64,000 nucleotides of DNA from Clostridium_AD sp050717535 (GTDB lineage: Bacteria > Bacillota > Clostridia > Clostridiales > Clostridiaceae). The stretch is from the NCBI RefSeq assembly GCF_050717535.1, contig NZ_JBOITM010000041.1, forward strand, positions 1 to 64,000, in the 5' to 3' direction. Below, piece by piece: positions 26,231 through 34,735 of the stretch. Within the stretch, counting starts at the first letter, position 1. Each line of letters begins with the position of its first letter. Under the pieces are notes generated by a model. The model was not told where the DNA came from. It was given only the letters and a program-made list of their open reading frames with translations, and searched no databases. A program made the position numbers and the translations under genes.

Positions 26231-26265
26231 AAAATGCTATGGAGCTTTAATGCCCATAGCATTTT
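26231..26265. terminator. bidirectional terminator between the two YeeE/YedE loci
   Basis: AAAATGCTATGG pairs with CCATAGCATTTT between convergent genes, with an A run on the left and T runs on the right. Confidence 0.85.
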
Positions 26266-26277
26266 TCACATCTTTTT

Positions 26278-26811
26278 TTACATAAAGAATTTTACAAGTA
26301 TTTTGCTCCCAGCTATTGCACCTATAAATAAAAATATGCCAAATATCCAACCGGAAAGTGATAGAGACGAAATACCGCTGTAAAAAGCTCCTATATTGCA
26401 ACCTAGACCTATTCTTGCACCATATCCCATAAGTAAACCACCTAAAGATGCGGCAACTAATTGTTTTTTAGATTTAATTTTCTTTATCTTAAATTGTGAT
26501 GCAAGTAAAGTTGAGAGTAAAGCACCAAATATAATTCCTAAATTTCTAATTGAACCAGGATCATTAAAAAATCCAGCATTTAGAGTTTCCTTAGAAGCAC
26601 TACTACTAAAATAGTACCATTTATCAACACTTCCACCAACTGCGCCATATAACCAAGCACCCCAATTTACAAAAGCGGTAGTTAGGCCCCAAGGTTCACC
26701 AGTGGTAGCTAGAGTAACTATTTGGAATAAGGATAAAAGCACTGCACCTACAACATACGTCCAAGCATTTTTGAACCATTTTTTATAGAATTCATTATTT
26801 TTTATATCCAA
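26278..26811 (-). CDS. YeeE/YedE-family transporter, C-terminal half as a separate gene
   Basis: A membrane protein of 177 residues with about five hydrophobic segments. It aligns over its full length with the second half of the fused 440-residue homologue: both contain WG(L/V)TTAFVNWGAW, RNLGII(F/L)GAL, GGLLMGYGARI and GCNIGAFYS with the conserved Cys. It must pair with the upstream half to make a full transporter. The start is TTG at 26811 with GGGGGTAT upstream. It lies 52 bp after the N-terminal half in the same operon. The length and motifs show an intact half gene rather than a truncated remnant. Confidence 0.85.
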   Translation of the reverse strand: MDIKNNEFYKKWFKNAWTYVVGAVLLSLFQIVTLATTGEPWGLTTAFVNWGAWLYGAVGGSVDKWYYFSSSASKETLNAGFFNDPGSIRNLGIIFGALLSTLLASQFKIKKIKSKKQLVAASLGGLLMGYGARIGLGCNIGAFYSGISSLSLSGWIFGIFLFIGAIAGSKILVKFFM

Positions 26812-26863
26812 AGTTATACCCCCAAGTGCTTATTTCTATTCTTTTATAGTATTAAATAATAAA

Positions 26864-27565
26864 TTAATATTCTTCATTTTGCTTTTTTGTTTCCCATTTT
26901 TTAGCAAGTATATATAATATGGCAATTACTAAAAGTTGAACAAATATTGCTCCAAACCAACCTAGTATATCTGGAAGGAATATAGCTTTTCCTTTTGAAA
27001 TAAGATTATCGTTCCACCAACCAAAATCATGTGCACCCCATAGTGAACCAATAATGAAAAAGAATAAGGCAAGCATTTGCATTGTGAAACCTTCTCCAAC
27101 TCTCATTAGTGTACCAGAAGCGCATCCGCCTGCAATTACCATACCTATACCAAATATGAATGCACCTACTGCAGTTGCTATACTTATAGGAACTACATAA
27201 CTTTGACCTGAAATTGGAAGTCCACACGCAAAATCACCATACTTAATTGCTGTAAAGCCAATTGAAGTTATAGCTAGTGCAATAAGAACAGCTCTTGTTA
27301 GCATTGTGTCACCAGTTAAATAGGGGTCTCTCATGGAGGAAGTAAAACAAAATCTGGATTTTTGTAGTATAAAGCCAAAGCTAATGCCAGTTAACCAATA
27401 TAAACTCAATTTATCTGATACTGTAGATAGAAAAATACCAAAAAATACTAAAACAATGAATAATCCTATACCGAAAGGGATTTGGCTTTTGCTTAGTTTT
27501 CTTTTGAAAGTTGTAGATGAAGAACTGCTTCTTATGGAAGAATCACTTGTATTTATATCACCCAT
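26864..27565 (-). CDS. YeeE/YedE-family transporter, N-terminal half as a separate gene
   Basis: A membrane protein of 233 residues with a Ser-rich N-terminal tail of about 40 residues, then about six hydrophobic segments. It matches the first half of the fused homologue: LTGISFGFILQKSRFCF, YLTGDTMLTRA, FGIGMVIAGGCASGTL with the conserved Cys, and LFFFIIGSLWG. It keeps the early Cys (RFCF) that the fused paralogue lacks. ATG 27565 follows AAGGAGGGTGAT; the upstream in-frame start at 27601 has no such site. It is transcribed divergently from the LysR gene, from an extended -10 (TGCTATAAT) at 27651-27659 on the minus strand. Confidence 0.85.
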   Translation of the reverse strand: MGDINTSDSSIRSSSSSTTFKRKLSKSQIPFGIGLFIVLVFFGIFLSTVSDKLSLYWLTGISFGFILQKSRFCFTSSMRDPYLTGDTMLTRAVLIALAITSIGFTAIKYGDFACGLPISGQSYVVPISIATAVGAFIFGIGMVIAGGCASGTLMRVGEGFTMQMLALFFFIIGSLWGAHDFGWWNDNLISKGKAIFLPDILGWFGAIFVQLLVIAILYILAKKWETKKQNEEY

Positions 27566-27647
27566 TGAATCACCCTCCTTATTTAGATATAAATTTAACA
27601 ATATAACAACTTTAAATTAAGTACTATTTGGAATAGTATGTATTTAA

Positions 27648-27713
27648 GTAATTATAGCATATAAGAATAAGTTATGGCACAATATATTGTTAAGGTAGAA
27701 ATTATGCTATAAT
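27648..27713. promoter_or_regulatory. divergent promoters and candidate LysR operator
   Basis: Both strands carry TATGCTATAATTA, an extended -10: TATAAT at 27708-27713 for lysR and its complement ATTATA at 27651-27656 for the split transporter. Between them, GTTATGGCACAATATATTG at 27671-27689 resembles the core of the shared element (GTTATG, then CA, then ATATATTG) with a 2-base gap. Its centre is 30 bp from the lysR -10, against 41 and 51 bp in the other two copies. Confidence 0.55.
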
Positions 27714-27771
27714 TAACTAAAATAAAATTTTGGGGAAATAAAATAAACAATAGATATCAAGGGGTGGTATT

Positions 27772-28668
27772 ATGCATATAGAATGTTTTCAATATTTTAA
27801 TGAAGTAGCAGCATTTAAAAGCATTTCAAAGGTAGCAAATAGTTCTCATATTTCACAATCAGCATTAAGCCAACAAATACAAAAGTTAGAGGATAGCTTA
27901 GGATATAAACTTTTAGAAAGAAGTAATCGAGGGGTTGAGCTTACAGAGGAAGGTAAGATTGTTCAAAAATATGGTGGAAATATGATAAGAACCTATAATA
28001 AGATGGTAGAAGATTTAAAGGATTTATATAAGTCCAATGGTACTATAAGAATAGATTCATGTTATACAATAGCAACTTATGCTTTGCCTTGTTCAATGTA
28101 CAGTATTAAAGAAAAATTCCCACATCATAATTATAAACTATCCACTAATTTCTCTAATGATGTAGAACAAAATATTTTAAATAATATTTGTGATTTGGGG
28201 TTCATTTATGGTAAACCAAAGGACAGTTCTCTGGAATATTTTAAAGTGGGTATAGATAGGTTGATGCTAGTTTCATGTCCAAAGCTTAATAATCCTGCAG
28301 AAATTCAAAGTGAAGAATTAACAAAACATTCTATTATTATGTTAGCAGACAAATTGGAAATAGAAGAAAAGTTGGATAAATATCTAAAAACTATAGGTCA
28401 TAGTTTTAAAGATTTAAATGTAGTGTTCAATCTTGATTCCATAGAATCTGTTAAATCATTAGTTCTTAATGGTAATTCAATGTCGTTTTTGCCTTATGTA
28501 TCTATTAAAAAGGAGCTATATACAAAACAGCTTGTGGAAACTGTGGTTAACGGACTAGACATGAGATATGAAGTATACCTTGTAAATAAAAAAAGTGCTT
28601 ATGATGATAATAGTGTAAAAGAATTCATAGAATATTTTAAAAAAGTAGGAAAAAATAGTTTTTGCTAA
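27772..28668 (+). CDS. LysR-family transcriptional regulator
   Basis: A 298-residue LysR-type regulator. The N-terminal winged HTH is clear (FQYFNEVAAFKSISKVAN, SHISQSALSQQIQKLEDSLG, LLERSNRGVELTEEG), followed by the linker helix and a two-lobed effector domain (IDSCYTIATYALP, FIYGKP, VVFNLDSIESVKSLVLNG). Family knowledge: it usually activates a divergent gene in response to a small ligand and controls its own gene. Here it is divergent from the split YeeE/YedE transporter and convergent with a TusA-like gene, and shares a candidate operator with two sulfur operons, so control of sulfur uptake is the likely role. RBS GGGGTGGT precedes the ATG. Confidence 0.88.
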   Translation: MHIECFQYFNEVAAFKSISKVANSSHISQSALSQQIQKLEDSLGYKLLERSNRGVELTEEGKIVQKYGGNMIRTYNKMVEDLKDLYKSNGTIRIDSCYTIATYALPCSMYSIKEKFPHHNYKLSTNFSNDVEQNILNNICDLGFIYGKPKDSSLEYFKVGIDRLMLVSCPKLNNPAEIQSEELTKHSIIMLADKLEIEEKLDKYLKTIGHSFKDLNVVFNLDSIESVKSLVLNGNSMSFLPYVSIKKELYTKQLVETVVNGLDMRYEVYLVNKKSAYDDNSVKEFIEYFKKVGKNSFC

Positions 28669-28883
28669 AGTTTTGTTATGATAATTTCCCATACTCCATT
28701 CATTACCTCATCACTTTCAAAGGAATGATTTTTATTGGAGTAATGGTTTTTTATGGATTCAGCAACACAACTATGGTCGGTTATAACTTTTATTGATATA
28801 CCTGGTTTCGTTTTTTTTAGTTCCTTTTTTATTTTAAGAATTGGAATTGGGCACATATCACCTAAACAATCGATTGTATTCAT
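28665..28883 (-). CDS. TusA/SirA-family sulfur carrier protein
   Basis: A 72-residue cytosolic protein. MNTIDCLGDMCPIPILK holds the CPxP motif, with Cys 11 as the persulfide-carrying residue; the second element VKVITDHSCVAESI also fits the TusA fold. TusA-like proteins beside YeeE/YedE transporters (TsuB type) pass sulfur on after uptake. Cys 6 is an additional residue near the active site. Its stop codon overlaps the LysR stop by 3 bases on opposite strands. It is close to the transporter genes but transcribed from its own start at 28883, where AGGTTGAT (minus strand) is a fair ribosome site. Confidence 0.88.
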   Translation of the reverse strand: MNTIDCLGDMCPIPILKIKKELKKTKPGISIKVITDHSCVAESIKNHYSNKNHSFESDEVMNGVWEIIITKL

Positions 28884-29007
28884 ATAATCAACCTCACTTT
28901 GCTAAAATAATTACTTGTATCTATATAATAACCTAGTAGCTACACAAATATCAATATAAACTAGTATAATAACTTTTTAAAATTTATAAACTAAGTGGTG
29001 ATAAATT

Positions 29008-30153
29008 ATGAAGATACCTTTTAACAAGATATATTACGAAGGAAGAGAATTAACATACATTAAAGATGCTATGGAAAGAGAATCTATAAGTGGAGATGGA
29101 TATTATACGGAGCTTGTTACAAAATTTTTAAAGAAACACTTTTCTATAAACAATCTTTTAATGACCACATCAGCAACACATGCCTTAGAGATGGCAGCAA
29201 TATTAATAGGCATAAAACCTGGGGATGAAGTTATAATGCCATCATTTACTTTTCCATCAACTGCTAATGCAATAATGTTACATGGTGGAATCCCTGTATT
29301 TGCTGAAATACAGGAGAGTACTTTAAATATAGATCCTATAGATATAAAAAATAAAATTACAAATAAAACTAAAGCCATATTACCGGTTCACTATGGCGGT
29401 GTAAGCTGTGATATGGACAAAATTATGAACATAGCAACAGAAAATAATTTATTTGTTATTGAAGATGCAGCACAAGCCGTAAACTCAAAATATAAAAATA
29501 AGTTTCTTGGAACGGTAGGACATATTGGCTGTTATAGCTTTCATGGAACTAAAAGTTATGTTAGTGGGGAAGGTGGAGCTATAGCAATAAATTGTAACAA
29601 TACCGATTTAGTAAAGCGGGCAGAGATTATAAGACAAAAGGGAACTAACAGAAATGAATTTTTGCGTGGAGAGGTGGATAAATATAGTTGGGTTGATATA
29701 GGATCAAGCTATACACCAGCAGATGTTTTAATGGCTATGTTGTATGCGCAAATTCAAAATTTGGATGAAATTAAAGAAAAAAGAAAAGTAATTAGTAATT
29801 ATTATAATAAAAGTATTGCTAAGTATATTAAAAGAGGAATAATTGAAAAAAGTACGTTTATACCAAGTGAATGTGAATCTAATTATCATTTGTTTTATTT
29901 GATATTTGCAAACGAAAAAATTAGAGATGGAGTTATTTGTAAGCTAAGAGAAAGTGAAATTTATGCATTAACACATTTTATGCCACTCCACTGCTCTAAA
30001 AAAGGAATTGAGCTCGGATATAATATGGGAGATTTACCGATAACTGAAAAAGTAAGTAAATGTTTGCTTAGATTACCTATGTACACGGAAATGAGCAACG
30101 ATGAAATGCATTATGTTATAGTTAAATTAATACAAATTCTAGAGGAGATATAA
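29008..30153 (+). CDS. DegT/DnrJ/EryC1/StrS aminotransferase, WecE-like
   Basis: A PLP-dependent aminotransferase that makes amino-deoxy sugar nucleotides. It has 381 residues. Lys 182 in SFHGTKSY is the expected PLP lysine, and DEVIMPSFTFPSTANA and VIEDAAQAV are family landmarks. GTNRNEFLRGEVDKYSWVD, IGSSYTPAD and THALEMAA follow WecE (RffA, dTDP-4-amino-4,6-dideoxygalactose transaminase) closely. No dTDP-sugar genes are in the window, so the exact sugar is open. A promoter -10 TATAAT lies at 28965-28970. It begins an apparent six-gene operon (aminotransferase, GT2, ATP-grasp, then an ABC transporter), with gaps of 2, 13 and 32 bp followed by overlaps. Confidence 0.85.
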   Translation: MKIPFNKIYYEGRELTYIKDAMERESISGDGYYTELVTKFLKKHFSINNLLMTTSATHALEMAAILIGIKPGDEVIMPSFTFPSTANAIMLHGGIPVFAEIQESTLNIDPIDIKNKITNKTKAILPVHYGGVSCDMDKIMNIATENNLFVIEDAAQAVNSKYKNKFLGTVGHIGCYSFHGTKSYVSGEGGAIAINCNNTDLVKRAEIIRQKGTNRNEFLRGEVDKYSWVDIGSSYTPADVLMAMLYAQIQNLDEIKEKRKVISNYYNKSIAKYIKRGIIEKSTFIPSECESNYHLFYLIFANEKIRDGVICKLRESEIYALTHFMPLHCSKKGIELGYNMGDLPITEKVSKCLLRLPMYTEMSNDEMHYVIVKLIQILEEI

Positions 30154-30155
30154 AT

Positions 30156-30893
30156 ATGCAGGAAAGCATATCCGTAGTAGTACCTGTTTATAATAGTGAG
30201 CATTCATTAGAGCACTTTTATAATGTTCTTTCAAAGGAACTAAAGAAAATTTGTGGTGATTATGAAATAATTATGATTGATGATGGAAGCATTGATAATA
30301 GTTACGAGAAAATGGAAAAGCTACATAGTATAGATTCTAGAGTTAAGATAATTCAGTTAGATGGAAATTTTGGCCAACAAAATGCATTGATGTGTGGGTT
30401 TCATTATTCAAGTGGAGAATATGTTGTTACAATGGATGATGATTTGCAACATCCACCTGAAGAAATTTATAAATTAAAGGAAAAAATAGATGAGGGATAT
30501 GATGTAGTTTATGGTATTCCTATAATAAAAAAACATTCTATTTATAGAAAATTGGGTTCTAAAATGACTGATTATATGTTTAATAATATATGTTCAAAAC
30601 CTAGAAACATCAAAGTGAGTAGCTTTAGAATAATAAGAAAAAACATTATAAATGAGATATTAAAGGATAACACATCCTTTGTGTATATTTCAGCAATAAC
30701 TTTTAAAAATACCAGAAGCATTTCTAATGTAGAGGTTAAACATAATATACGAAAATATGGAAAATCCAACTATGATTTTTGTAAACTTTTAAAATTATAT
30801 ATTAAATTATATTTGTATTATTCAAACCATAAAATTTTTAAAGTTATTACATCCTCTAAGGAACAATTCAAAATAAAATATAAAAAATTATAA
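30156..30893 (+). CDS. family 2 glycosyltransferase (ArnC/DPM1-like)
   Basis: A 245-residue GT-A enzyme. The N-terminal SVVVPVYNSE, IMIDDGSIDNS and VVTMDDDLQHPPEEI give the nucleotide-binding Asp and DxD-type residues. LDGNFGQQNALMCGFHYSSGEY is the signature of polyprenyl-phosphate sugar transferases such as ArnC and DPM1. Unlike ArnC it has no C-terminal transmembrane pair, ending in a basic, aromatic tail. Likely reaction: transfer of the aminosugar to a polyprenyl phosphate at the inner membrane face. It begins 2 bp after the aminotransferase stop, so the two are translationally coupled. Confidence 0.8.
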   Translation: MQESISVVVPVYNSEHSLEHFYNVLSKELKKICGDYEIIMIDDGSIDNSYEKMEKLHSIDSRVKIIQLDGNFGQQNALMCGFHYSSGEYVVTMDDDLQHPPEEIYKLKEKIDEGYDVVYGIPIIKKHSIYRKLGSKMTDYMFNNICSKPRNIKVSSFRIIRKNIINEILKDNTSFVYISAITFKNTRSISNVEVKHNIRKYGKSNYDFCKLLKLYIKLYLYYSNHKIFKVITSSKEQFKIKYKKL

Positions 30894-30906
30894 AGGAGAA
30901 ATATAA

Positions 30907-32136
30907 ATGAAATTACTAATACTGGGTGGAGGTAATTGCCAATTAAATGCTATTTTAAGGGCAAAACAAAAGGGACATACTGTTATAGTTTCAGATTATT
31001 ATGAGGATGCTCCTGGAAAAAAACATTGTGATTATTGTGAACTCGCTAGTACATTTAACATAGATGATAATGTAACCATTTCTAAAAAATACAACATAGA
31101 TGGGATTTTAACACTGGGAACTGATCAACCGGTTTACACTGTAGCAAGTGTTGCAAAAGAGGCGAAACTTCCTAGTTTTCTTGATTTAGATACAGCAAAA
31201 GCAGTTACTAATAAGAAGATTATGAAAAATATATTTAAACGTAACTCGGTGCCTACAGCTAAGTTTGCGTTTCTAAAAAGTGATTTTAGAGATTGTGAAT
31301 TAGAACATATAACTTTTCCAGTGGTAATTAAACCTTTAGATAGTCAGGGACAAAGAGGAGTATATAAATTAAATTCAATTAAGCAGATTAGAGAATGTTT
31401 TGATGATGTGCTTAGTTATTCCAGAGAAGAGGAAGCACTAGTTGAAGAATATTATGAAAATGATGAAATCACAGTTAGTGGTTGGGTAGAAAACGATAAT
31501 ACTCATGTGCTTACAATAACTGACAGGGTTACCTATGATAATTATCCAAGTATTGGGGTGTGCACTGCTCATGATTTTCCATCAAAGCATTTTGAAAGTT
31601 ATGCAAAAGAGATTATAGAAATAACAAAAAATATAGTGAAGTGCTTTAAAATACATAATGGACCTATATATTTTCAAATGCTTATTGGGAAAGAGGGAAT
31701 AAAAGTTAATGAGATTGCCTGTAGAATAGGTGGCGCTTATGAAGATGAATTTATACCTCGTTTAACGGGAATAGATATATTAGATATGGTTATTGATTAT
31801 TCACTTGGGGAAAATATTGATTATACCAGGCTTAGAGAATATGATGTATTAAATAACAATAAAAAACTTTCAGTTCAATTACTATTTGCAAAACCAGGTA
31901 TCATAAAGGCTATAGGAGATTTGTGTAAAGTTAAAGATTTGCCTGGAATAATTAATGCTAAACTTAATTTTAAAACAGGTGATGAGATAAAAGAAATTAC
32001 GGATGCTACCCAGAGAGTGGGATATATGATAATTGAAGGTAATAGTTACAAAGATTTAAAGGACAATATAGACAGAGCATTTGATAACATAGCAATATAT
32101 GATGAAAATAATAGTAATATGATTATTGTGTTTTAA
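30907..32136 (+). CDS. ATP-grasp ligase
   Basis: A 409-residue ATP-grasp enzyme of the carboxylate-amine ligase type. The N-terminal pre-ATP domain has LLILGGGNCQLNAILRAKQKGH. The central part has FPVVIKPLDSQGQRGVYK (ATP-binding Lys and glycine loop) and EALVEEYYENDEITVSGWV. The metal-binding end is VNEIACRIGG, with the Glu and the Arg. A C-terminal PurK/PurT-like domain follows, ending near YMIIEGNSYKDL. Such enzymes join a carboxylate to an amine through an acyl-phosphate. The product is unknown; next to an aminosugar gene it may acylate the amino group with an amino acid. It starts 13 bp after the GT2 with AAAGGAG upstream. Confidence 0.85.
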   Translation: MKLLILGGGNCQLNAILRAKQKGHTVIVSDYYEDAPGKKHCDYCELASTFNIDDNVTISKKYNIDGILTLGTDQPVYTVASVAKEAKLPSFLDLDTAKAVTNKKIMKNIFKRNSVPTAKFAFLKSDFRDCELEHITFPVVIKPLDSQGQRGVYKLNSIKQIRECFDDVLSYSREEEALVEEYYENDEITVSGWVENDNTHVLTITDRVTYDNYPSIGVCTAHDFPSKHFESYAKEIIEITKNIVKCFKIHNGPIYFQMLIGKEGIKVNEIACRIGGAYEDEFIPRLTGIDILDMVIDYSLGENIDYTRLREYDVLNNNKKLSVQLLFAKPGIIKAIGDLCKVKDLPGIINAKLNFKTGDEIKEITDATQRVGYMIIEGNSYKDLKDNIDRAFDNIAIYDENNSNMIIVF

Positions 32137-32168
32137 ATTATTATAATGACAGGGAGAATGTACGTATT

Positions 32169-33155
32169 ATGAAAAAAAAATTTCTTATAAGAAACATATT
32201 TATAATAGGTTTAATTATAGGTATATTATCTTTAATGGGATGCTCAGCTATAAATGAAAAAAAAGATGCTAAAAATAATATTAGTATTGCAGAACAATTT
32301 GGGTTAGCATATGCGCCTATACAAATAATGAAAGAAAATAAAATATTAGAAAAAAATTACCCGGGGGTTAAAATTGACTGGAAGCAGCTAGGAAATACTG
32401 CAGCCATTCGTGAAGCAATGTTATCAAACCAAGTAGATGTGGGATTTATGGCTATTCCACCTTTTTTAATAGGCCTCGATAAGGGGATGGAGTGGAAGAT
32501 AGCTTCTGGATTATCTGAAAGTCCAGTAGTTCTAGTAACAAATAAAGAAAACATAAAATCAATAAAAGATTTTTCCAGCAGTGATAGGATAGCACTTCCC
32601 CAACCTGGAAGTGTGCAACATATGCTACTTTCTATGCAATGTGAAAAAGATTTTGGAGATGCTAAAAAGCTAGACAATTTACTTGTGACATTAGCTCATC
32701 CGGATGCAATGAATGCGCTACTTTCAGCTAAAGATATTACAGCACATTTTAGTACACCACCTTATTTGTTTAAAGAGTTAGAACAAAACAATATTCATCA
32801 AATATTAAATGGAAAGGATGCTATAGGTGTAGATTTTACATTTGTTGTGGGGGTAACAACAAATAAATTTCATGACACAAAGCCAGAACTATATATAGCC
32901 TTAATAAGTTCCATAAAAGAGTCTATTCAATTTATTCAAAATAATCCTGATAAGTCTTCTGAGATATTGGCTGCAATATATAAGCTTTCTAAAGTGGAAG
33001 TTCTTAAATATATAACTAATAAAGATATGATATATACGGACGAGGTTAAAGGTGTAGATGAGTTTGCAAAATTTATGAAAGTGAATAATTATATTTCAAA
33101 TGAGTTTAGTGATAGAAATAGCATGATGTGGAAAGAAGTTAATTATGAAAAGTAG
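32169..33155 (+). CDS. NMT1/TauA-type substrate-binding lipoprotein (second system)
   Basis: A 328-residue lipoprotein with signal peptide and lipobox SLMGCS (Cys near 25). The mature protein has the ABC-type binding fold of the NitT/TauT group: ISIAEQFGLAYAPIQIMKENK and AIREAMLSNQVDVGFMAIPPFLIG give the first lobe, and RIALPQPGSVQHMLLSM the second. It is distinct from the first TauA-like protein. It begins 32 bp after the ATP-grasp gene and overlaps the permease start by 11 bases, so it belongs to the same operon. The ligand is unknown; similar proteins bind sulfonates, pyrimidine precursors or aromatic acids. Confidence 0.85.
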   Translation: MKKKFLIRNIFIIGLIIGILSLMGCSAINEKKDAKNNISIAEQFGLAYAPIQIMKENKILEKNYPGVKIDWKQLGNTAAIREAMLSNQVDVGFMAIPPFLIGLDKGMEWKIASGLSESPVVLVTNKENIKSIKDFSSSDRIALPQPGSVQHMLLSMQCEKDFGDAKKLDNLLVTLAHPDAMNALLSAKDITAHFSTPPYLFKELEQNNIHQILNGKDAIGVDFTFVVGVTTNKFHDTKPELYIALISSIKESIQFIQNNPDKSSEILAAIYKLSKVEVLKYITNKDMIYTDEVKGVDEFAKFMKVNNYISNEFSDRNSMMWKEVNYEK

Positions 33156-33930
33156 ACTAACAAACAGTAAAATATTTTACAAATTATTTTGGAGTATTAT
33201 CTTAATTATTATATGGCAAATCATATATGCATCGAGGAGATTTTCTCCACTGATTTTTCCTTCTGTTTTCGCAATAGTAAACTCCCTATGTAAATCTATA
33301 GCTAGTGGCGAAATTATATATGGAACCATATATTCATTAGAGTTAATATTAAAGGGACTTAGCATAGGGCTGGTTTTGGCTGTTATTTTATCATCGCTTG
33401 CAATACTATTTAAACCATTTAGTGGGCTTGTAGAAACATTAGTAAGTATTGCTCACCCACTTCCAGGAATTGCATTATTGCCTTTAATTATATTATGGTT
33501 TGGAGCAGGAGAGATATCTATTATTTTTATTATTGTTCACTCGGTAGTATGGCCCTTAGTCTTAAATTTACTAACTGGATTTAAATCAATTCCAAGTATA
33601 TATAAGCAAGTTGGAAATAACTATGGTCTTAACTCTTTTGAAATTATAAGACACATAATGCTTCCTGCATCCTTACCATATTTTTTAACTGGGATGAGGA
33701 TATCCTGGGCAAGAGCCTGGAGAGCACTTATAAGTGCAGAAATGATTTTTGGGGCAGCTGGAGGGAAAGGAGGCCTGGGCTGGTTTATTTTTAAGAATAG
33801 GGTATTTATGGATACGACCGGCATATTTGCAGGGTTGATTGTTATAGTGTTAATTGGAATGATAGTTGAAGATTTAATTTTTGATAAATTAGAAAAAGTA
33901 ACTATAAAAAAATGGGGAATGACTATATGA
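33145..33930 (+). CDS. NitT/TauT-family ABC permease (second system)
   Basis: A 261-residue membrane protein with about six hydrophobic segments. LSIGLVLAVILSSLAILFKP, HPLPGIALLPLIILWFGAG and YGLNSFEIIRHIMLPASLPYFLTGMR are family motifs, the last including the EAA-type ATPase contact. Its start overlaps the end of the binding protein gene, and its stop overlaps the ATPase start (ATGA at 33927-33930), a sign of coupled translation. No other permease is nearby, so this system stands with the three genes 32169-34676. Confidence 0.87.
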   Translation: MKSRLTNSKIFYKLFWSIILIIIWQIIYASRRFSPLIFPSVFAIVNSLCKSIASGEIIYGTIYSLELILKGLSIGLVLAVILSSLAILFKPFSGLVETLVSIAHPLPGIALLPLIILWFGAGEISIIFIIVHSVVWPLVLNLLTGFKSIPSIYKQVGNNYGLNSFEIIRHIMLPASLPYFLTGMRISWARAWRALISAEMIFGAAGGKGGLGWFIFKNRVFMDTTGIFAGLIVIVLIGMIVEDLIFDKLEKVTIKKWGMTI

Positions 33931-34676
33931 TTCTTGAGATAAAAAATATTGCAAAGCACTTCGTTCAAAATGGGAATAAATTAGAGGTACATAGTGGCTT
34001 GAGCTTTAGTGTAAATGAAGGTGAGTTTCTATGTGTACTTGGGCCCTCTGGTTGTGGTAAATCTACACTGCTAAAAGAAATAGCAGGTTTTGAAAAAGTA
34101 GATTCGGGCTCTATTACTATGGATGGAAATGAAATCTCAGGACCTGGAATAAACAGAATTATGGTATTTCAAGATTCTGATCAACTATTCCCATGGAAAA
34201 CAGTCTTACAGAATGTTATTTTTCCACTGAAGGTAAATAAAATTGGTGATTCTAATAGAGAAAGAGAAAACATCGCAAGAAAATACATAGAAATGGTTAA
34301 GTTAAATGATTTTTGTGATTACTATCCTCATCAACTCTCGGGGGGGATGAAGCAAAGAGTAGCTCTTATTCGTGCACTTGTTATAAACCCTAAAATATTA
34401 CTAATGGATGAGCCTTTTGGTAGCGTAGATGCGGTGACTAGGGATGAACTTCAACAAATGCTTTTGTCCTTGAGAGAAAATATTAATGTAACTATCATTT
34501 TTGTAACTCATGATATACATGAAGCTATTTTACTTTCGAATCGTATTATAGTAATGGGCACGGGTCCTCATAATATCAAAAGAATAATTGAAAATAATAT
34601 ATCTTTTCCAAGGAAAGATAATCATAAAGAAATTTTTTATATGCATGAAGAATTAAACGAATTAATAAAAAGTTAA
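33927..34676 (+). CDS. NitT/TauT-family ABC ATPase (second system)
   Basis: Walker A GPSGCGKST, Q-loop VFQDSDQLFPW, signature LSGGMKQR, Walker B KILLMDEPFGSVD and H-loop IFVTHDIHEA are all present in 249 residues. ATG 33927 is chosen over 33912: GGGGA at 33914-33918 lies 8 bases before 33927, and this start shares ATGA with the permease stop. It ends the operon that starts at 29008 and is followed by a terminator. The length is normal for the family, so the subunit is complete. Confidence 0.9.
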   Translation: MILEIKNIAKHFVQNGNKLEVHSGLSFSVNEGEFLCVLGPSGCGKSTLLKEIAGFEKVDSGSITMDGNEISGPGINRIMVFQDSDQLFPWKTVLQNVIFPLKVNKIGDSNRERENIARKYIEMVKLNDFCDYYPHQLSGGMKQRVALIRALVINPKILLMDEPFGSVDAVTRDELQQMLLSLRENINVTIIFVTHDIHEAILLSNRIIVMGTGPHNIKRIIENNISFPRKDNHKEIFYMHEELNELIKS

Positions 34677-34735
34677 AGTAATAACATTTATGGTGGAATA
34701 AAGTCCATTATATGTTATTACTTTAATTTTTAATA
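34674..34735. terminator. terminator between the operon and the GT39-like gene
   Basis: AAAGTAATAACAT pairs with ATGTTATTACTTT. The minus-strand gene stop at 34730 lies on its right side, so it probably serves both directions. Confidence 0.8.
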
